Shown: positions 26,215-34,708 of the stretch, one piece after another
How positions within the stretch are numbered: the first letter of the stretch is position 1
How the letters are laid out: the number at the start of each line of letters is the position of its first letter
DNA from: Acuticoccus mangrovi
Lineage (GTDB): Bacteria > Pseudomonadota > Alphaproteobacteria > Rhizobiales > Amorphaceae
Assembly (NCBI RefSeq): GCF_016411865.1
Contig: NZ_JAEKJA010000007.1
Location: forward strand, 186,001-250,000
Reading direction: 5' to 3'
DNA length: 64,000 nucleotides
Notes under the pieces: model-generated
What the model saw: only the letters and a program-made list of their open reading frames with translations
Database searches by the model: none
What the model was told of the DNA's origin: nothing
Program-made: the position numbers and the translations under genes

Positions 26215-27654
26215 ATGTTCCTGGGGCTCGACCTCGGCACGTCGGGGCTGAAGGGCGTTCTGATCGACGAGCGGCAGCAGGTGGTGGCGGAGGCGCTGGC
26301 GCCGCTGTCGGTCGCCCGTCCTCATCCCGGGTGGTCGGAGCAGACGCCGGCGGACTGGATCGCCGCCGCCGAGATGGTGCTCGCCGTGCTCGCGGAGAAG
26401 GTACCGCTCGACGGGGTGGCGGGGATCGGCCTTTCCGGGCAGATGCACGGGGCGGTGCTCCTCGACGCGGACCACCGCGTGCTGCGGCCGGCGATCCTGT
26501 GGAACGACACCCGAGCGAGTGCCGAGGCGGCCGCGCTCGACGATGATCCGAACTTTCGGGCGATCACCGGCAACATCGTCTTTCCGGGCTTCACCGCTCC
26601 TAAGCTGCGATGGGTGAAGGCGCACGAGCCCGCGATCTTCGACGCCGTCGCCCTGGTGCTCCTGCCGAAGGACTACCTGCGCCTCTGGCTGACGGGGGAG
26701 GCGGTGTCGGAGCCCTCCGACGCGGCCGGGACGAGCTGGCTCGACACCGGCGCACGGACGTGGTCCGAGCCGCTCCTCGCCGCGACGGGGCTCGACCGCT
26801 CGCAGATGCCCGCGCTCGTCGAGGGCTCGGCGGTGTCGGGCGGGCTGCGCGACGGGGTCGCCGACCGCTTCGGGCTCAGGCGGGGCACGCCCGTCGCCGG
26901 CGGCGCCGGCGACAACGCGGCGGCGGCCGTCGGCATGGGCGTGATCCGGCCGGGTGAGGCGTTCCTGTCGCTCGGCACGTCCGGGGTGCTGTTCGCCCCC
27001 TCGCCGGGCTATCGGCCGGCGCCGGAGACGGCGGTGCACAGCTTCTGCCATGCGCTGCCCGGCACCTGGCACCAGATGGGGGTGATCCTCGCCGCCACCG
27101 ACGCGCTCAACTGGTACGCCGCCCTCGTCGGCGAGGACGCGGCCACGCTCACCGCCGGGCTCGGCCCGCTCGAGCCGCCGGGGCGGGCGATGTTCCTGCC
27201 CTATCTCGGCGGCGAGCGGACGCCGCACAACGACGCCGCCGTGCGCGGCGCCCTGGTGGGGCTCGCCCACGAGACCGACCGGGCCGCCGCGACCCGTGCC
27301 GTCCTCGAAGGCGTCGCCTACGCCGTCGCCGATTGCCGCGACGCGCTGGCGCGCACCGGCACGCGCCTCGAGCGGGCGATCGCGGTCGGTGGCGGCGGCC
27401 GCTCCGACTACTGGCTGAAGCTGATGGCGACGGTGCTCGCGATCCCGATCGACCGGCCCGTGGCGGGCGACTTCGGGGCGGCCTTCGGCGCGGCGCGGCT
27501 CGCCATGATGGCGGCGACCGGCGCGGGCGCCGAGATCGCCACACCCCCGACGATCGCCGACACGTTCCATCCCGACAACGCCCTGGAGGACGCCTTCGCG
27601 GCGGCCCACCGGCGCTACCAGTCTCTCTATCTCGCGCTGAAAGGCCTCACATGA
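26215..27654 (+). CDS. xylB: Xylulokinase
   Basis: A 479-residue FGGY-family kinase that phosphorylates D-xylulose in the cytosol. Blocks seen are [16 protein letters not shown] at the N-terminus, [23 protein letters not shown], the [10 protein letters not shown] region, [12 protein letters not shown] and the C-terminal ATP-site motif [15 protein letters not shown]. The MHGAV and WNDTR motifs fit xylulokinase rather than glycerol or ribulose kinase. It follows xylG by 4 bases and overlaps xylA by four bases (ATGA). Confidence 0.94.
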   Translation: MFLGLDLGTSGLKGVLIDERQQVVAEALAPLSVARPHPGWSEQTPADWIAAAEMVLAVLAEKVPLDGVAGIGLSGQMHGAVLLDADHRVLRPAILWNDTRASAEAAALDDDPNFRAITGNIVFPGFTAPKLRWVKAHEPAIFDAVALVLLPKDYLRLWLTGEAVSEPSDAAGTSWLDTGARTWSEPLLAATGLDRSQMPALVEGSAVSGGLRDGVADRFGLRRGTPVAGGAGDNAAAAVGMGVIRPGEAFLSLGTSGVLFAPSPGYRPAPETAVHSFCHALPGTWHQMGVILAATDALNWYAALVGEDAATLTAGLGPLEPPGRAMFLPYLGGERTPHNDAAVRGALVGLAHETDRAAATRAVLEGVAYAVADCRDALARTGTRLERAIAVGGGGRSDYWLKLMATVLAIPIDRPVAGDFGAAFGAARLAMMAATGAGAEIATPPTIADTFHPDNALEDAFAAAHRRYQSLYLALKGLT

Positions 27655-28952
27655 CCGCCTTCTTCGACGGTATCGCTCCCGTGACCTACAAGGGCCCCGA
27701 CGGGGACGGCGACCTCGCCTACCGCCACTACGACCCCGACCGCGTGGTGCTCGGCAAGCGCCTCGAGGATCATCTTCGCTTCGCCGTCGCCTACTGGCAT
27801 TCCTTCGCCTGGCAGGGGGGCGATCCGTTCGGCGGTCAGACCTTCGAGCGGCCGTGGTTCGGCGACACCATGGAGGACGCGCGGCTGAAGGCGGACGTGG
27901 CGTTCGAGCTCTTCGACCTTCTGGGCGTGCCCTTCTTCTGCTTCCACGATGCCGACGTGCGGCCGGAGGGGGCGTCCTTCGCCGAGACGACGCGCAACCT
28001 CGAAGAGATCGTCGACGTGTTCGCCCGCAAGATGGAGACGTCGGCGACGCGCCTCCTGTGGGGGACGGCGAACCTCTTCTCCCATCGCCGCTACATGGCG
28101 GGGGCGGCGACCAACCCCGATCCCGAGGTGTTCGCCTATGCCGCCGCGACGGTGAAGACCTGTATGGACGCGACCCACCGGCTGGGCGGTGAGAACTACG
28201 TCCTGTGGGGTGGGCGCGAGGGCTACGAGACGCTGCTCAACACCGATCTGAAGCGGGAGATGGACCAGATGGGCCGCTTCCTGTCGATGGTGGTGGAGTA
28301 CAAGCACAAGATCGGCTTCGCGGGCACCATCCTGGTGGAGCCGAAGCCGCAGGAGCCGACCAAGCACCAGTACGACCACGACGTCGCGACGGTCTACGGC
28401 TTCCTGAAGGCGTACGGGCTCGAGGGCGAGGTGAAGGTCAACATCGAGCAGGGGCATGCGATCCTCGCCGGCCACTCGTTCGAGCACGAGATCGCCCTCG
28501 CCACGGCGCTCGGCGTGTTCGGCTCCATCGACATGAACCGCAACGACTACCAGTCCGGCTGGGATACCGACCAGTTCCCCAACAACGTGCCGGAGGTGGC
28601 GCTCGCCTACTACGAGATCCTGAAGGCGGGCGGATTCACCACGGGTGGCACCAACTTCGACGCCAAGCTGCGCCGCCAGTCGCTCGATCCGGCCGACCTC
28701 GTGGCGGCGCACGTCGGCGCGATGGACGTCTGCGCCCGCGGCCTCATCGCGGCGGCGGCGATGCTCGCGGACGGCAGCCTCGCCGAGGCCGTCGCGGCCC
28801 GCTACCGCGGCTGGCAGATGCCCTGGGCCGAGCGGATGCTGGCATCCCCGCTCGACGCCATCGCCGACCTGGTCGCGACGGAGAACGTTTCCCCCCGCCC
28901 GGTTTCGGGTCAGCAGGAGCGGCTGGAGAACCTCGTCAACCGCTTCGTCTGA
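27651..28952 (+). CDS. xylA: Xylose isomerase
   Basis: A 433-residue TIM-barrel isomerase interconverting D-xylose and D-xylulose. The catalytic and metal-binding regions are clear: [13 protein letters not shown] (active His), [39 protein letters not shown] and [21 protein letters not shown]. Its length fits the longer class II isomerases. With XylB it forms the isomerase route to xylulose-5-phosphate. It is the last gene of the operon; the next gene differs in base composition and seems unrelated. Confidence 0.96.
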   Translation: MTAFFDGIAPVTYKGPDGDGDLAYRHYDPDRVVLGKRLEDHLRFAVAYWHSFAWQGGDPFGGQTFERPWFGDTMEDARLKADVAFELFDLLGVPFFCFHDADVRPEGASFAETTRNLEEIVDVFARKMETSATRLLWGTANLFSHRRYMAGAATNPDPEVFAYAAATVKTCMDATHRLGGENYVLWGGREGYETLLNTDLKREMDQMGRFLSMVVEYKHKIGFAGTILVEPKPQEPTKHQYDHDVATVYGFLKAYGLEGEVKVNIEQGHAILAGHSFEHEIALATALGVFGSIDMNRNDYQSGWDTDQFPNNVPEVALAYYEILKAGGFTTGGTNFDAKLRRQSLDPADLVAAHVGAMDVCARGLIAAAAMLADGSLAEAVAARYRGWQMPWAERMLASPLDAIADLVATENVSPRPVSGQQERLENLVNRFV

Positions 28953-29078
28953 CGGGTTTGGCGGGAGTGGCATATGTATTGCCCGCATTAATTTGAGAGC
29001 TCAGAAAGTCGAGTGGACACCATAGGTGTCGGCTAGGCTGGGCTCGCGCTTTATCAATAGTCGATTATCGGAGGTTAT

Positions 29079-29960
29079 ATGGAGAATCTATTCTTTACGG
29101 AGTCGCGCAGTGCCACCAACGAAGTCGATTTCACCAAGGCGTTTATTGACGCGAATCCGGACGTGTTCCCGACACGGCCGACCGCCCGACGTTATTTTTC
29201 GTTGGTGCAGTTCCCGGTGTCACGGCGCTGGCGTTATCAACTCAACGGCAAGACGGGGAATACGCTCACCCTTCATCTGCTGTTTCGCATTGAGTTCGGC
29301 TCCGATTTTACGACGGCTTACAAGGAGCATTCCAACCAGCATCCCGAGTTCGCCATATTTCAACTGCGGCAGAGCGGACTCCTGGCGTGCGCGAGCGAGC
29401 TGAGGAGCGAGGGCCCCAACGCATTTTTGCAGTTTCCGGGTGTGAGCATTGCGACGGTACGCAATCCATTCACGCGGACGGTGTCGAGCTTTCTCTATTT
29501 CTGCAACAGCCATCGGGTGGGGGATGCGCGCTTATTGAAAGAGCGCATCCGCTTCAACGTTGTCACGGGGTTCAACTGGGGGAAGGACATTGACACGGTG
29601 CGCGGCTACGAGATGTTCTTGGAGTATGTGCACTATATGCGTGAGAATTATGCGCCCCATGAGCTGGATGCTCACTGGTTGCCTCAGACCGAGCATATTC
29701 AGCCGGAGATCTACCGACCTGACGTGATCGGGCGCGTGGAAGATATGCCGAAATTCGTGGCGGACGTGTGCGAGGCCCTGGAGGTGTCGGAGAAGATCGA
29801 CACGCGACGCTTCAAGCGGAACAAAATGAAGGTGCGCAAAGTGCCGGACTTCTACCAGTCGCCGAAGGCGGTCGAGCTGGTGCGGACGATCTATGCCAAG
29901 GACTTCGAGACCTTCGGCTACGACGACACGGTGCCGGCGCGGAAGGGATGGGCGGGCTGA
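29079..29960 (+). CDS. Sulfotransferase-like protein in AT-richer DNA
   Basis: A 293-residue protein resembling the family-2 (carbohydrate-type) sulfotransferases. The PAPS 5'-phosphate motif is a variant, NGKTGNTLTLHLL near residues 52-64, and the 3'-phosphate motif is VRNPFTRTVSSFLYF near residues 127-141. The C-terminus has the usual YAKDFETFGY ending. The gene and its upstream bases are visibly richer in A+T than both neighbours, which suggests acquisition by transfer. No operon partner is evident. An acceptor cannot be named; surface polysaccharide or glycolipid is the usual target. Confidence 0.7.
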   Translation: MENLFFTESRSATNEVDFTKAFIDANPDVFPTRPTARRYFSLVQFPVSRRWRYQLNGKTGNTLTLHLLFRIEFGSDFTTAYKEHSNQHPEFAIFQLRQSGLLACASELRSEGPNAFLQFPGVSIATVRNPFTRTVSSFLYFCNSHRVGDARLLKERIRFNVVTGFNWGKDIDTVRGYEMFLEYVHYMRENYAPHELDAHWLPQTEHIQPEIYRPDVIGRVEDMPKFVADVCEALEVSEKIDTRRFKRNKMKVRKVPDFYQSPKAVELVRTIYAKDFETFGYDDTVPARKGWAG

Positions 29961-29981
29961 GCCCCGCCGGTCCCGGGTTGG

Positions 29982-30758
29982 TCAGCCGATCAGCTCGCGG
30001 GCGCGCTTGACGCTCGCCGCGGCGGCGCCGGCCATCAGGCGGGCGTCGCTGCCGATGGTGGTCATGTTGAAGCCCCAGCCGATCGCCTTCGCCGCATAGT
30101 CGGCGACGCCGCAGTGGAGGGCGGCGCGGATTCCGGCCCCCTTCGCGGCGGCGAGGATCGACTGGATCACCTCCACCATCTCCTCCTCCTCGCGGTCGAA
30201 GCCCGGCGGCAGGCGGCCCGCGGTCACGCCGAGGGTGAGGTCGGCGGGGCCGATATAGACGCCGTCGAGGCCGGGGGTGGCGACGATCTCGGCAAGGTTC
30301 GCCACCGCCTCGGCGGTCTCCACCATGGCGAAGCAGACGATCTCGTCGTTCGCCTCCGAGGCGTAGTCGGGGCCGGCGGCGAAGGCGACGCGGGTCGGCC
30401 CGAAGCTGCGGGCGCCACGCGGCGGATAGCGGACGGAGGAGACGAGCGCTTCGGCCTCTGCACGGCTGTTCACCATCGGGCAGATGATGCCGTAGGCGCC
30501 GGCGTCGAGCGCCTTCGTGATGATGCCGGGCTCGTTCCAGGGCACGCGCGCGAGGGGCACGACGCCGCTGCCGCGGATCGCCTGGAACATCGGCAAGAGG
30601 TTGGAATAGTCGAGCGCGCCGTGCTGCAGGTCGACGGTGAGGCTGTCGTAGCCCTGCTCGGCCATGATCTCGGCGGTGAACGGGTTGCCGATCGACAGCC
30701 ATCCGTTGAGGGTGCCGCGCCCATCGGCCCAGGCGAGCTTCAGCTTGTTTTTGATCAC
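29982..30758 (-). CDS. HpcH/HpaI family aldolase
   Basis: A 258-residue metal-dependent class II aldolase with a TIM barrel, related to 4-hydroxy-2-oxoheptanedioate and 2-keto-3-deoxy-glucarate aldolases. Motifs are LNGWLSIGNPFTAEIMA, YDSLTVDLQHGALDYSN (catalytic His), PLARVPWNEPGIITKALDAG, ICPMVNSRAEAEALV, the FAMVETAEAV strand with its metal Glu, and GVYIGPADLTLG. The GTG start at 30758 follows GGGAGGA. The real substrate could be a sugar acid, given the acid-sugar and pentose genes nearby, but it lies downstream of the envelope cluster on the same strand (73-base gap) and may simply be read from its own promoter. Confidence 0.85.
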   Translation of the reverse strand: MIKNKLKLAWADGRGTLNGWLSIGNPFTAEIMAEQGYDSLTVDLQHGALDYSNLLPMFQAIRGSGVVPLARVPWNEPGIITKALDAGAYGIICPMVNSRAEAEALVSSVRYPPRGARSFGPTRVAFAAGPDYASEANDEIVCFAMVETAEAVANLAEIVATPGLDGVYIGPADLTLGVTAGRLPPGFDREEEEMVEVIQSILAAAKGAGIRAALHCGVADYAAKAIGWGFNMTTIGSDARLMAGAAAASVKRARELIG

Positions 30759-30831
30759 GCATCCTCCCTGCCGCCTCGGGGCGGCATTTCTTGTCCAGAC
30801 ACTTCTAGCACGCCGGGCGCTGGACGCACGC

Positions 30832-31527
30832 TCAGGGGCAGAGGCGGGCGAGGCGCACGATGCGGTCGGCGTCGGCCGCCTTGAGCGGGGCGAAGGCGAC
30901 GCGGCGGTTTTCGGCGGCGGTGGGATCGGCGGCGTTGCGAGGGAGCGCCTCGCCCACGCCGATCGCGACGAGCCGACCGGCGGCCACCCCGCGCTCGGCG
31001 AGGGCGGCGGCGAGGGCATCCGCGCGGCGGGCGGAGAGGGCGCAGTTGTAGGCCGCGCTGCCCTTGGCGTCGGTGTGGCCGAGGACGAGGAAGGTGACGG
31101 CCGCCGCCGCAGGATCCTCGAGGGCGACGGCGAAGCGGTCGAGCTTGGCGCTCTCGCCGGGGGCGAAGTCCGCCGAATCGAACAGAAAGAAGATGTCGGC
31201 TTCGACGACGGGCAGCGCGGGTTCCGGGCTCGGCGGGCTGCCGATGTCGGCGCGCGCCTCGCTGGGGCCGAGCCGCAGGACGCCGGTCTCGAGGACGTGG
31301 GGGCCGGTCGCCTCCAGGCCCCCGTCGGTCATCTCCTGATTGGCGGCGGCACAGCTTTGCCAGTCGGCCGGATCGGCGAGGCAGCGGGCGAGCGGCGGCG
31401 TGGCGAGAGCCTCGCCGGGAAGGCTGATCTCCGGATCGCCCCAGATGGCGTCGTCGCCGAGGAGGGACTGGGCGGCGGCCGGGCCGAGGGCGAGGCTGAG
31501 CGCGGCGGCGAGAAGGGCACGCCTCAC
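30832..31527 (-). CDS. OmpA-family peptidoglycan-binding protein (distal gene of envelope cluster)
   Basis: A 231-residue secreted protein: signal peptide 1-20, a Cys-containing region of about 85 residues, then an OmpA-C-like domain (FFLFDSADF, VLGHTDAKGS, YNCALSARRADALAAALAERG, ENRRVAFAPL) expected to bind the peptidoglycan stem peptide. There is no outer-membrane barrel. The GTG start overlaps the upstream gene's stop by four bases (GTGA), coupling it to the DUF4384-like protein. This is the last of seven same-strand genes running from 37936. Confidence 0.8.
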   Translation of the reverse strand: MRRALLAAALSLALGPAAAQSLLGDDAIWGDPEISLPGEALATPPLARCLADPADWQSCAAANQEMTDGGLEATGPHVLETGVLRLGPSEARADIGSPPSPEPALPVVEADIFFLFDSADFAPGESAKLDRFAVALEDPAAAAVTFLVLGHTDAKGSAAYNCALSARRADALAAALAERGVAAGRLVAIGVGEALPRNAADPTAAENRRVAFAPLKAADADRIVRLARLCP

Positions 31528-33014
31528 GGCGCGATCTCCAGGGTGAGGCTGCGCCGGATGACGGGGCCGTTGAGCGAGAGAACGCCGAGCTCGAGGACGC
31601 TCTCCTCGTAGCGCTCGGGCGGCGTGCCCTCAGCGGCGCAGGAGACCGGCTCGGTCATCGTCCGCTCGGTGGCGATCGCCGTGGGATCGGCGTTGCAGAG
31701 GGCGATGAAGCGCTCGCGGCCCGGGTCGGGAAAGCTGAACGTCGCGGGAGCCGGGGGAAAGCGGTAGGGCGTGCCGGCGGCGAGGGTGATGTCGTCGAGG
31801 CCCGGCGTCGGCACAACCACGCAGCTTCGGCCGCTGTCGTCGACGTTGATGAGGGTGAGCTTGCAGTCGACCGGCGGGATGAGTGTGAGTTCCACCGGCT
31901 CGCCGGGGTGGAAAGTCTCCTTGGCGGCGAACAGGGCGAACCGCGGATCTTCCGGCCGCTCCGACGCCGCGGCGGCGGGTGCGATGGGGCTCGCCTCGGG
32001 CGGCGCCCGCTCGGCGGCGGCGAGGGGTTCGGCGGCCGGCTCCGGTTCTGGCGGAGGGGGGGCCGTGCAGCCCTCGGCGCGGGCCGCCGGCAGGAGCACG
32101 TCGTAGCGCACGGCATGGCGGACGGTGCCGGCGGCATCGGTGAGGCGCATCACCACCTCGACGTCGCGCGGATCGGGCGAGGCGGGGCGCACGAGGAGGA
32201 GAAGGCGCAGTGCGTCGGCAGTAAGCGGGCCGTCCGCGGGAGAGGCGGCGAGGTCGGGCCAGGAGGGGCCGAGCGCGAGTCCTTCGCGCTTCAGGGCGAA
32301 GAGCGTGGTGGTCGCGATGTCGGCGAGGCTCGCCTTGAGGGCGCAGCCGTCGGCGAGGGCGCTGCCGTCGGTCGCGAGATGGAGACGGGAGGCGCCACCG
32401 AAGGCGCCCGCCATGGCGGTGAGGGCGTCGGTGAGGGCGCCGCGCAGGTCGAGATAGTCGATCCCCGTCGCCGGGCCGGCGGCGCGGCGGGCGAAGGTGG
32501 TGGCGTCGAGATCGAGCGTGGCGGCGGCGGTGCAGCCGTAGGTTCCCGCCCCGTCGCGACCGAGGAGCGAGAGGTGGAGCTTCAGCGTGTCGGCGGCGGG
32601 CCGGGCGGTGTCGATGGACAGGACGATGGGCGCGTCGTAGCGCGCTTCGAGGGTGGCGGCGAGCGCGCGCCGGGCGGTCTCGCCGCCGGTCAGGATCGAG
32701 GGAAGGATTGCGGTCATCTCGATCGGGTTGGCGCGCCAGCCCGGGATGGCGTTCACCACCACACCGGCGGCGGCGTTGATCGCGGCGCGGTCGCTCGGGT
32801 CGAGATGGCGATCGAACACCGGAGCGCCGATGAGCAGCACCTCCTGGGTGCGGTCGCCGCCGCCCGGCACGCAGGCGTTGAGGTCGAGCGCCATGCGGCG
32901 GACGATCGGCGCGAACGCCGTCTCGAGGTTCTGCGTCGCGTCGGGCGCCTGCCCGCGGGCCGGGCCGAGAGAGAGGGCGAAGGTGACTAGCGCGAGGACG
33001 AGGCGGCGACGCAT
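31524..33014 (-). CDS. Secreted protein with C-terminal DUF4384-like domain
   Basis: A 496-residue exported protein. Residues 1-21 form a signal peptide. Residues 25-330 are an alpha/beta region with no family I recognise (TQEVLLIGAPVFD, YDAPIVLSID, and two CA-type strands). A Pro/Glu/Ala linker follows. Around residues 375-460 is a beta domain with ETFHPGEPVELTLIPPVDC, KLTLINVDDSGRS and TPGLDDITLAAGTPYRFP, the pattern of DUF4384 domains. DUF4384 occurs in envelope and protease/NTPase-associated gene sets. The ATG at 33014 has GGAG 8 bases upstream. Confidence 0.7.
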   Translation of the reverse strand: MRRRLVLALVTFALSLGPARGQAPDATQNLETAFAPIVRRMALDLNACVPGGGDRTQEVLLIGAPVFDRHLDPSDRAAINAAAGVVVNAIPGWRANPIEMTAILPSILTGGETARRALAATLEARYDAPIVLSIDTARPAADTLKLHLSLLGRDGAGTYGCTAAATLDLDATTFARRAAGPATGIDYLDLRGALTDALTAMAGAFGGASRLHLATDGSALADGCALKASLADIATTTLFALKREGLALGPSWPDLAASPADGPLTADALRLLLLVRPASPDPRDVEVVMRLTDAAGTVRHAVRYDVLLPAARAEGCTAPPPPEPEPAAEPLAAAERAPPEASPIAPAAAASERPEDPRFALFAAKETFHPGEPVELTLIPPVDCKLTLINVDDSGRSCVVVPTPGLDDITLAAGTPYRFPPAPATFSFPDPGRERFIALCNADPTAIATERTMTEPVSCAAEGTPPERYEESVLELGVLSLNGPVIRRSLTLEIAP

Positions 33015-33102
33015 CCGATCGCTCCGTTGAGGCTGAACCGCGGGGCGCTCCATGGTTGGCCGAGACCGGCGCGCAGGGCAAGGCGAGCGCGCCGGCCTCG
33101 GC

Positions 33103-34086
33103 TCAGTCGAGAGCCCGATTGATGGTCGCCGCGTCGCTCGGGCGCACCATGGTGCGCCGCCAGGTGGGACCCGGCCGCCAGGCGGGGCCGGTGCGGTGCA
33201 CGGCGGCGCAATCGACGGGCGTGCGGGGGCTGCCGAAGTCGTCGAGATCGTGACGACGCGGGCGCGGGTCGGTGAGGGCGACGGGTGCGCTGTCGCAGAC
33301 GACGTTGCGGTGGGTGACGACGACGCGCACCGGTGCACGATATTCGCGGGCGAGAGGCACGTCGTCGGCGGGTTCGATCAACGTCACCTCGACGCGGCGG
33401 TTGCGCGGGCTCGCACCGGCGGAGGGGTCGAGCGGCACATCCTCGCCGAAGCCGACGGCGACCAGCCGGTGCGGCGGGATCCGGAAGCGCTCGATGAGGT
33501 AGGCACGCACCGCGGCGGCGCGGCGCTCCGAAAGCCACTGATTGTAGTCCGGCGCGCCCGGGGCGTCGGTGTGGCCGCCGATGAGGTAGCGCGACGTGGC
33601 GAGCGCGGGCGACGTCAGCGCCTCGCCGAGACGGTCGAGCACGGTCATGGCGGCGGGGGTGAGGGTGAAGCTGTCGAACGGGAACTGCACCGCGAAGTCG
33701 CGGCTGTGGTTGTAGTTGAGCACGAAGCGGCGGGTGACGATGGTCTCGGCCGGATCGTAGGCGGTGCTCGCCGCGATGCGCGGGCGCATCGGCAGCTCCA
33801 GGTGCGCGATGCCGTCGCGGTAGGCCGGGTCGCGCCGCGCGGCGGGGCCGGCGGGGGCGAGTGCGTCGGTGATCATCGCCACGATGGCGGCGTCGGGCAT
33901 CGGCTCCGCCATATGCTCGGCCATCTGCTCGGGCGTCGTCGCGGACGTTGTCGCGGGCATCGGCTCCGCCATCTCGGCGGGCATTTCGGTGATGGGGTCG
34001 GGCTCGGGGCCCGGTTCGCCGGCGAGGGCGGCGACGGGAAGCAGCAGAACGAGCGCGGCGGCGCCGGAGCGCAGTATTTTCATCAT
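33103..34086 (-). CDS. OmpA-family peptidoglycan-binding protein with Pro/Met-rich linker
   Basis: A 327-residue secreted protein. Signal peptide residues 1-22, a Met/Pro/Glu-rich repeat-like linker (EMAEPMPA, EHMAEPMPD), a short conserved region, an OmpA-C-like domain at about residues 120-240 (VQFPFDSFTLTP, IGGHTDAPGAPDYNQWLSERRAAAVRAYL, GFGEDVP, NRRVEVTL) and a C-terminal tail with two cysteines. It should be periplasmic and attached to peptidoglycan. It is the second OmpA-domain protein of the cluster, 88 bases upstream of the DUF4384-like gene. Confidence 0.8.
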   Translation of the reverse strand: MMKILRSGAAALVLLLPVAALAGEPGPEPDPITEMPAEMAEPMPATTSATTPEQMAEHMAEPMPDAAIVAMITDALAPAGPAARRDPAYRDGIAHLELPMRPRIAASTAYDPAETIVTRRFVLNYNHSRDFAVQFPFDSFTLTPAAMTVLDRLGEALTSPALATSRYLIGGHTDAPGAPDYNQWLSERRAAAVRAYLIERFRIPPHRLVAVGFGEDVPLDPSAGASPRNRRVEVTLIEPADDVPLAREYRAPVRVVVTHRNVVCDSAPVALTDPRPRRHDLDDFGSPRTPVDCAAVHRTGPAWRPGPTWRRTMVRPSDAATINRALD

Positions 34087-34149
34087 CTCCTCCTCTCGGG
34101 CCGCGATCGGCCCACCTCTCGGGAGGTGGAGGGGGGAGAGAGGTTTCCG

Positions 34150-34707
34150 TCAGGATCCGGCGAGGGTGAGGACGAAATTCTGCACGCCGCCCGGTGCGCC
34201 GGGGCTCGCCCAGAGGACATCGACGCTGACCTTCAGCTCGCCGACCGCGAGGGGGCGGATGGGGATCGCCGTGGTCTGGTTGGGCACCAGGACGAGGCCG
34301 CGGAAGAGGCGCTGATCGGCGCTGATCGCAAGGGCCGCGAGATCCTCGCCGATGCGCACCTCGATGGCGCGGTCGCTGGCGTCGTTGCGGAACTCGATGA
34401 GGCAGAGATCGGAGAGCGGCAGGGTGAGGCTGCCGCCCGCGTCCGCCTCCCAGCGGGTGCGCAGGAGCGGGCGGGCTTCGAACAGCGCCTCGCGGCAGCT
34501 GTCGCCGGGCAGCGGCCGCCCGGTGATGATGCGGATGGCGCTGATCGGCTCGTCCGTCACCGGGAAGGCCTCGCGCGAGGGGTCGCCCGGCACTTCGCTC
34601 GCCGCGGAAGGGTTGAGGATCGCGTTGAGCGTGTCGGTCTGCGCCATGGCGGGAAGCGAAGCGCCGAGGAGGGCGAGGGCGAGAACGAGGGGAGCGGCGA
34701 GCCTCAT
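34150..34707 (-). CDS. Small secreted beta-rich protein of unknown family
   Basis: A 185-residue protein with a clear signal peptide (1-22, AMA-QT). The mature part is predicted to be beta-rich, with a CREALFEARP segment and LCLIEFRNDASDRAIEVRI. The latter's Cys-strand-Asn pattern recurs in the periplasmic part of the next upstream gene. The start is one base from the stop of that upstream gene, so the two are probably co-translated. I do not recognise the family; its role is likely structural or binding in the periplasm. Confidence 0.65.
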   Translation of the reverse strand: MRLAAPLVLALALLGASLPAMAQTDTLNAILNPSAASEVPGDPSREAFPVTDEPISAIRIITGRPLPGDSCREALFEARPLLRTRWEADAGGSLTLPLSDLCLIEFRNDASDRAIEVRIGEDLAALAISADQRLFRGLVLVPNQTTAIPIRPLAVGELKVSVDVLWASPGAPGGVQNFVLTLAGS

Positions 34708-34708
34708 G

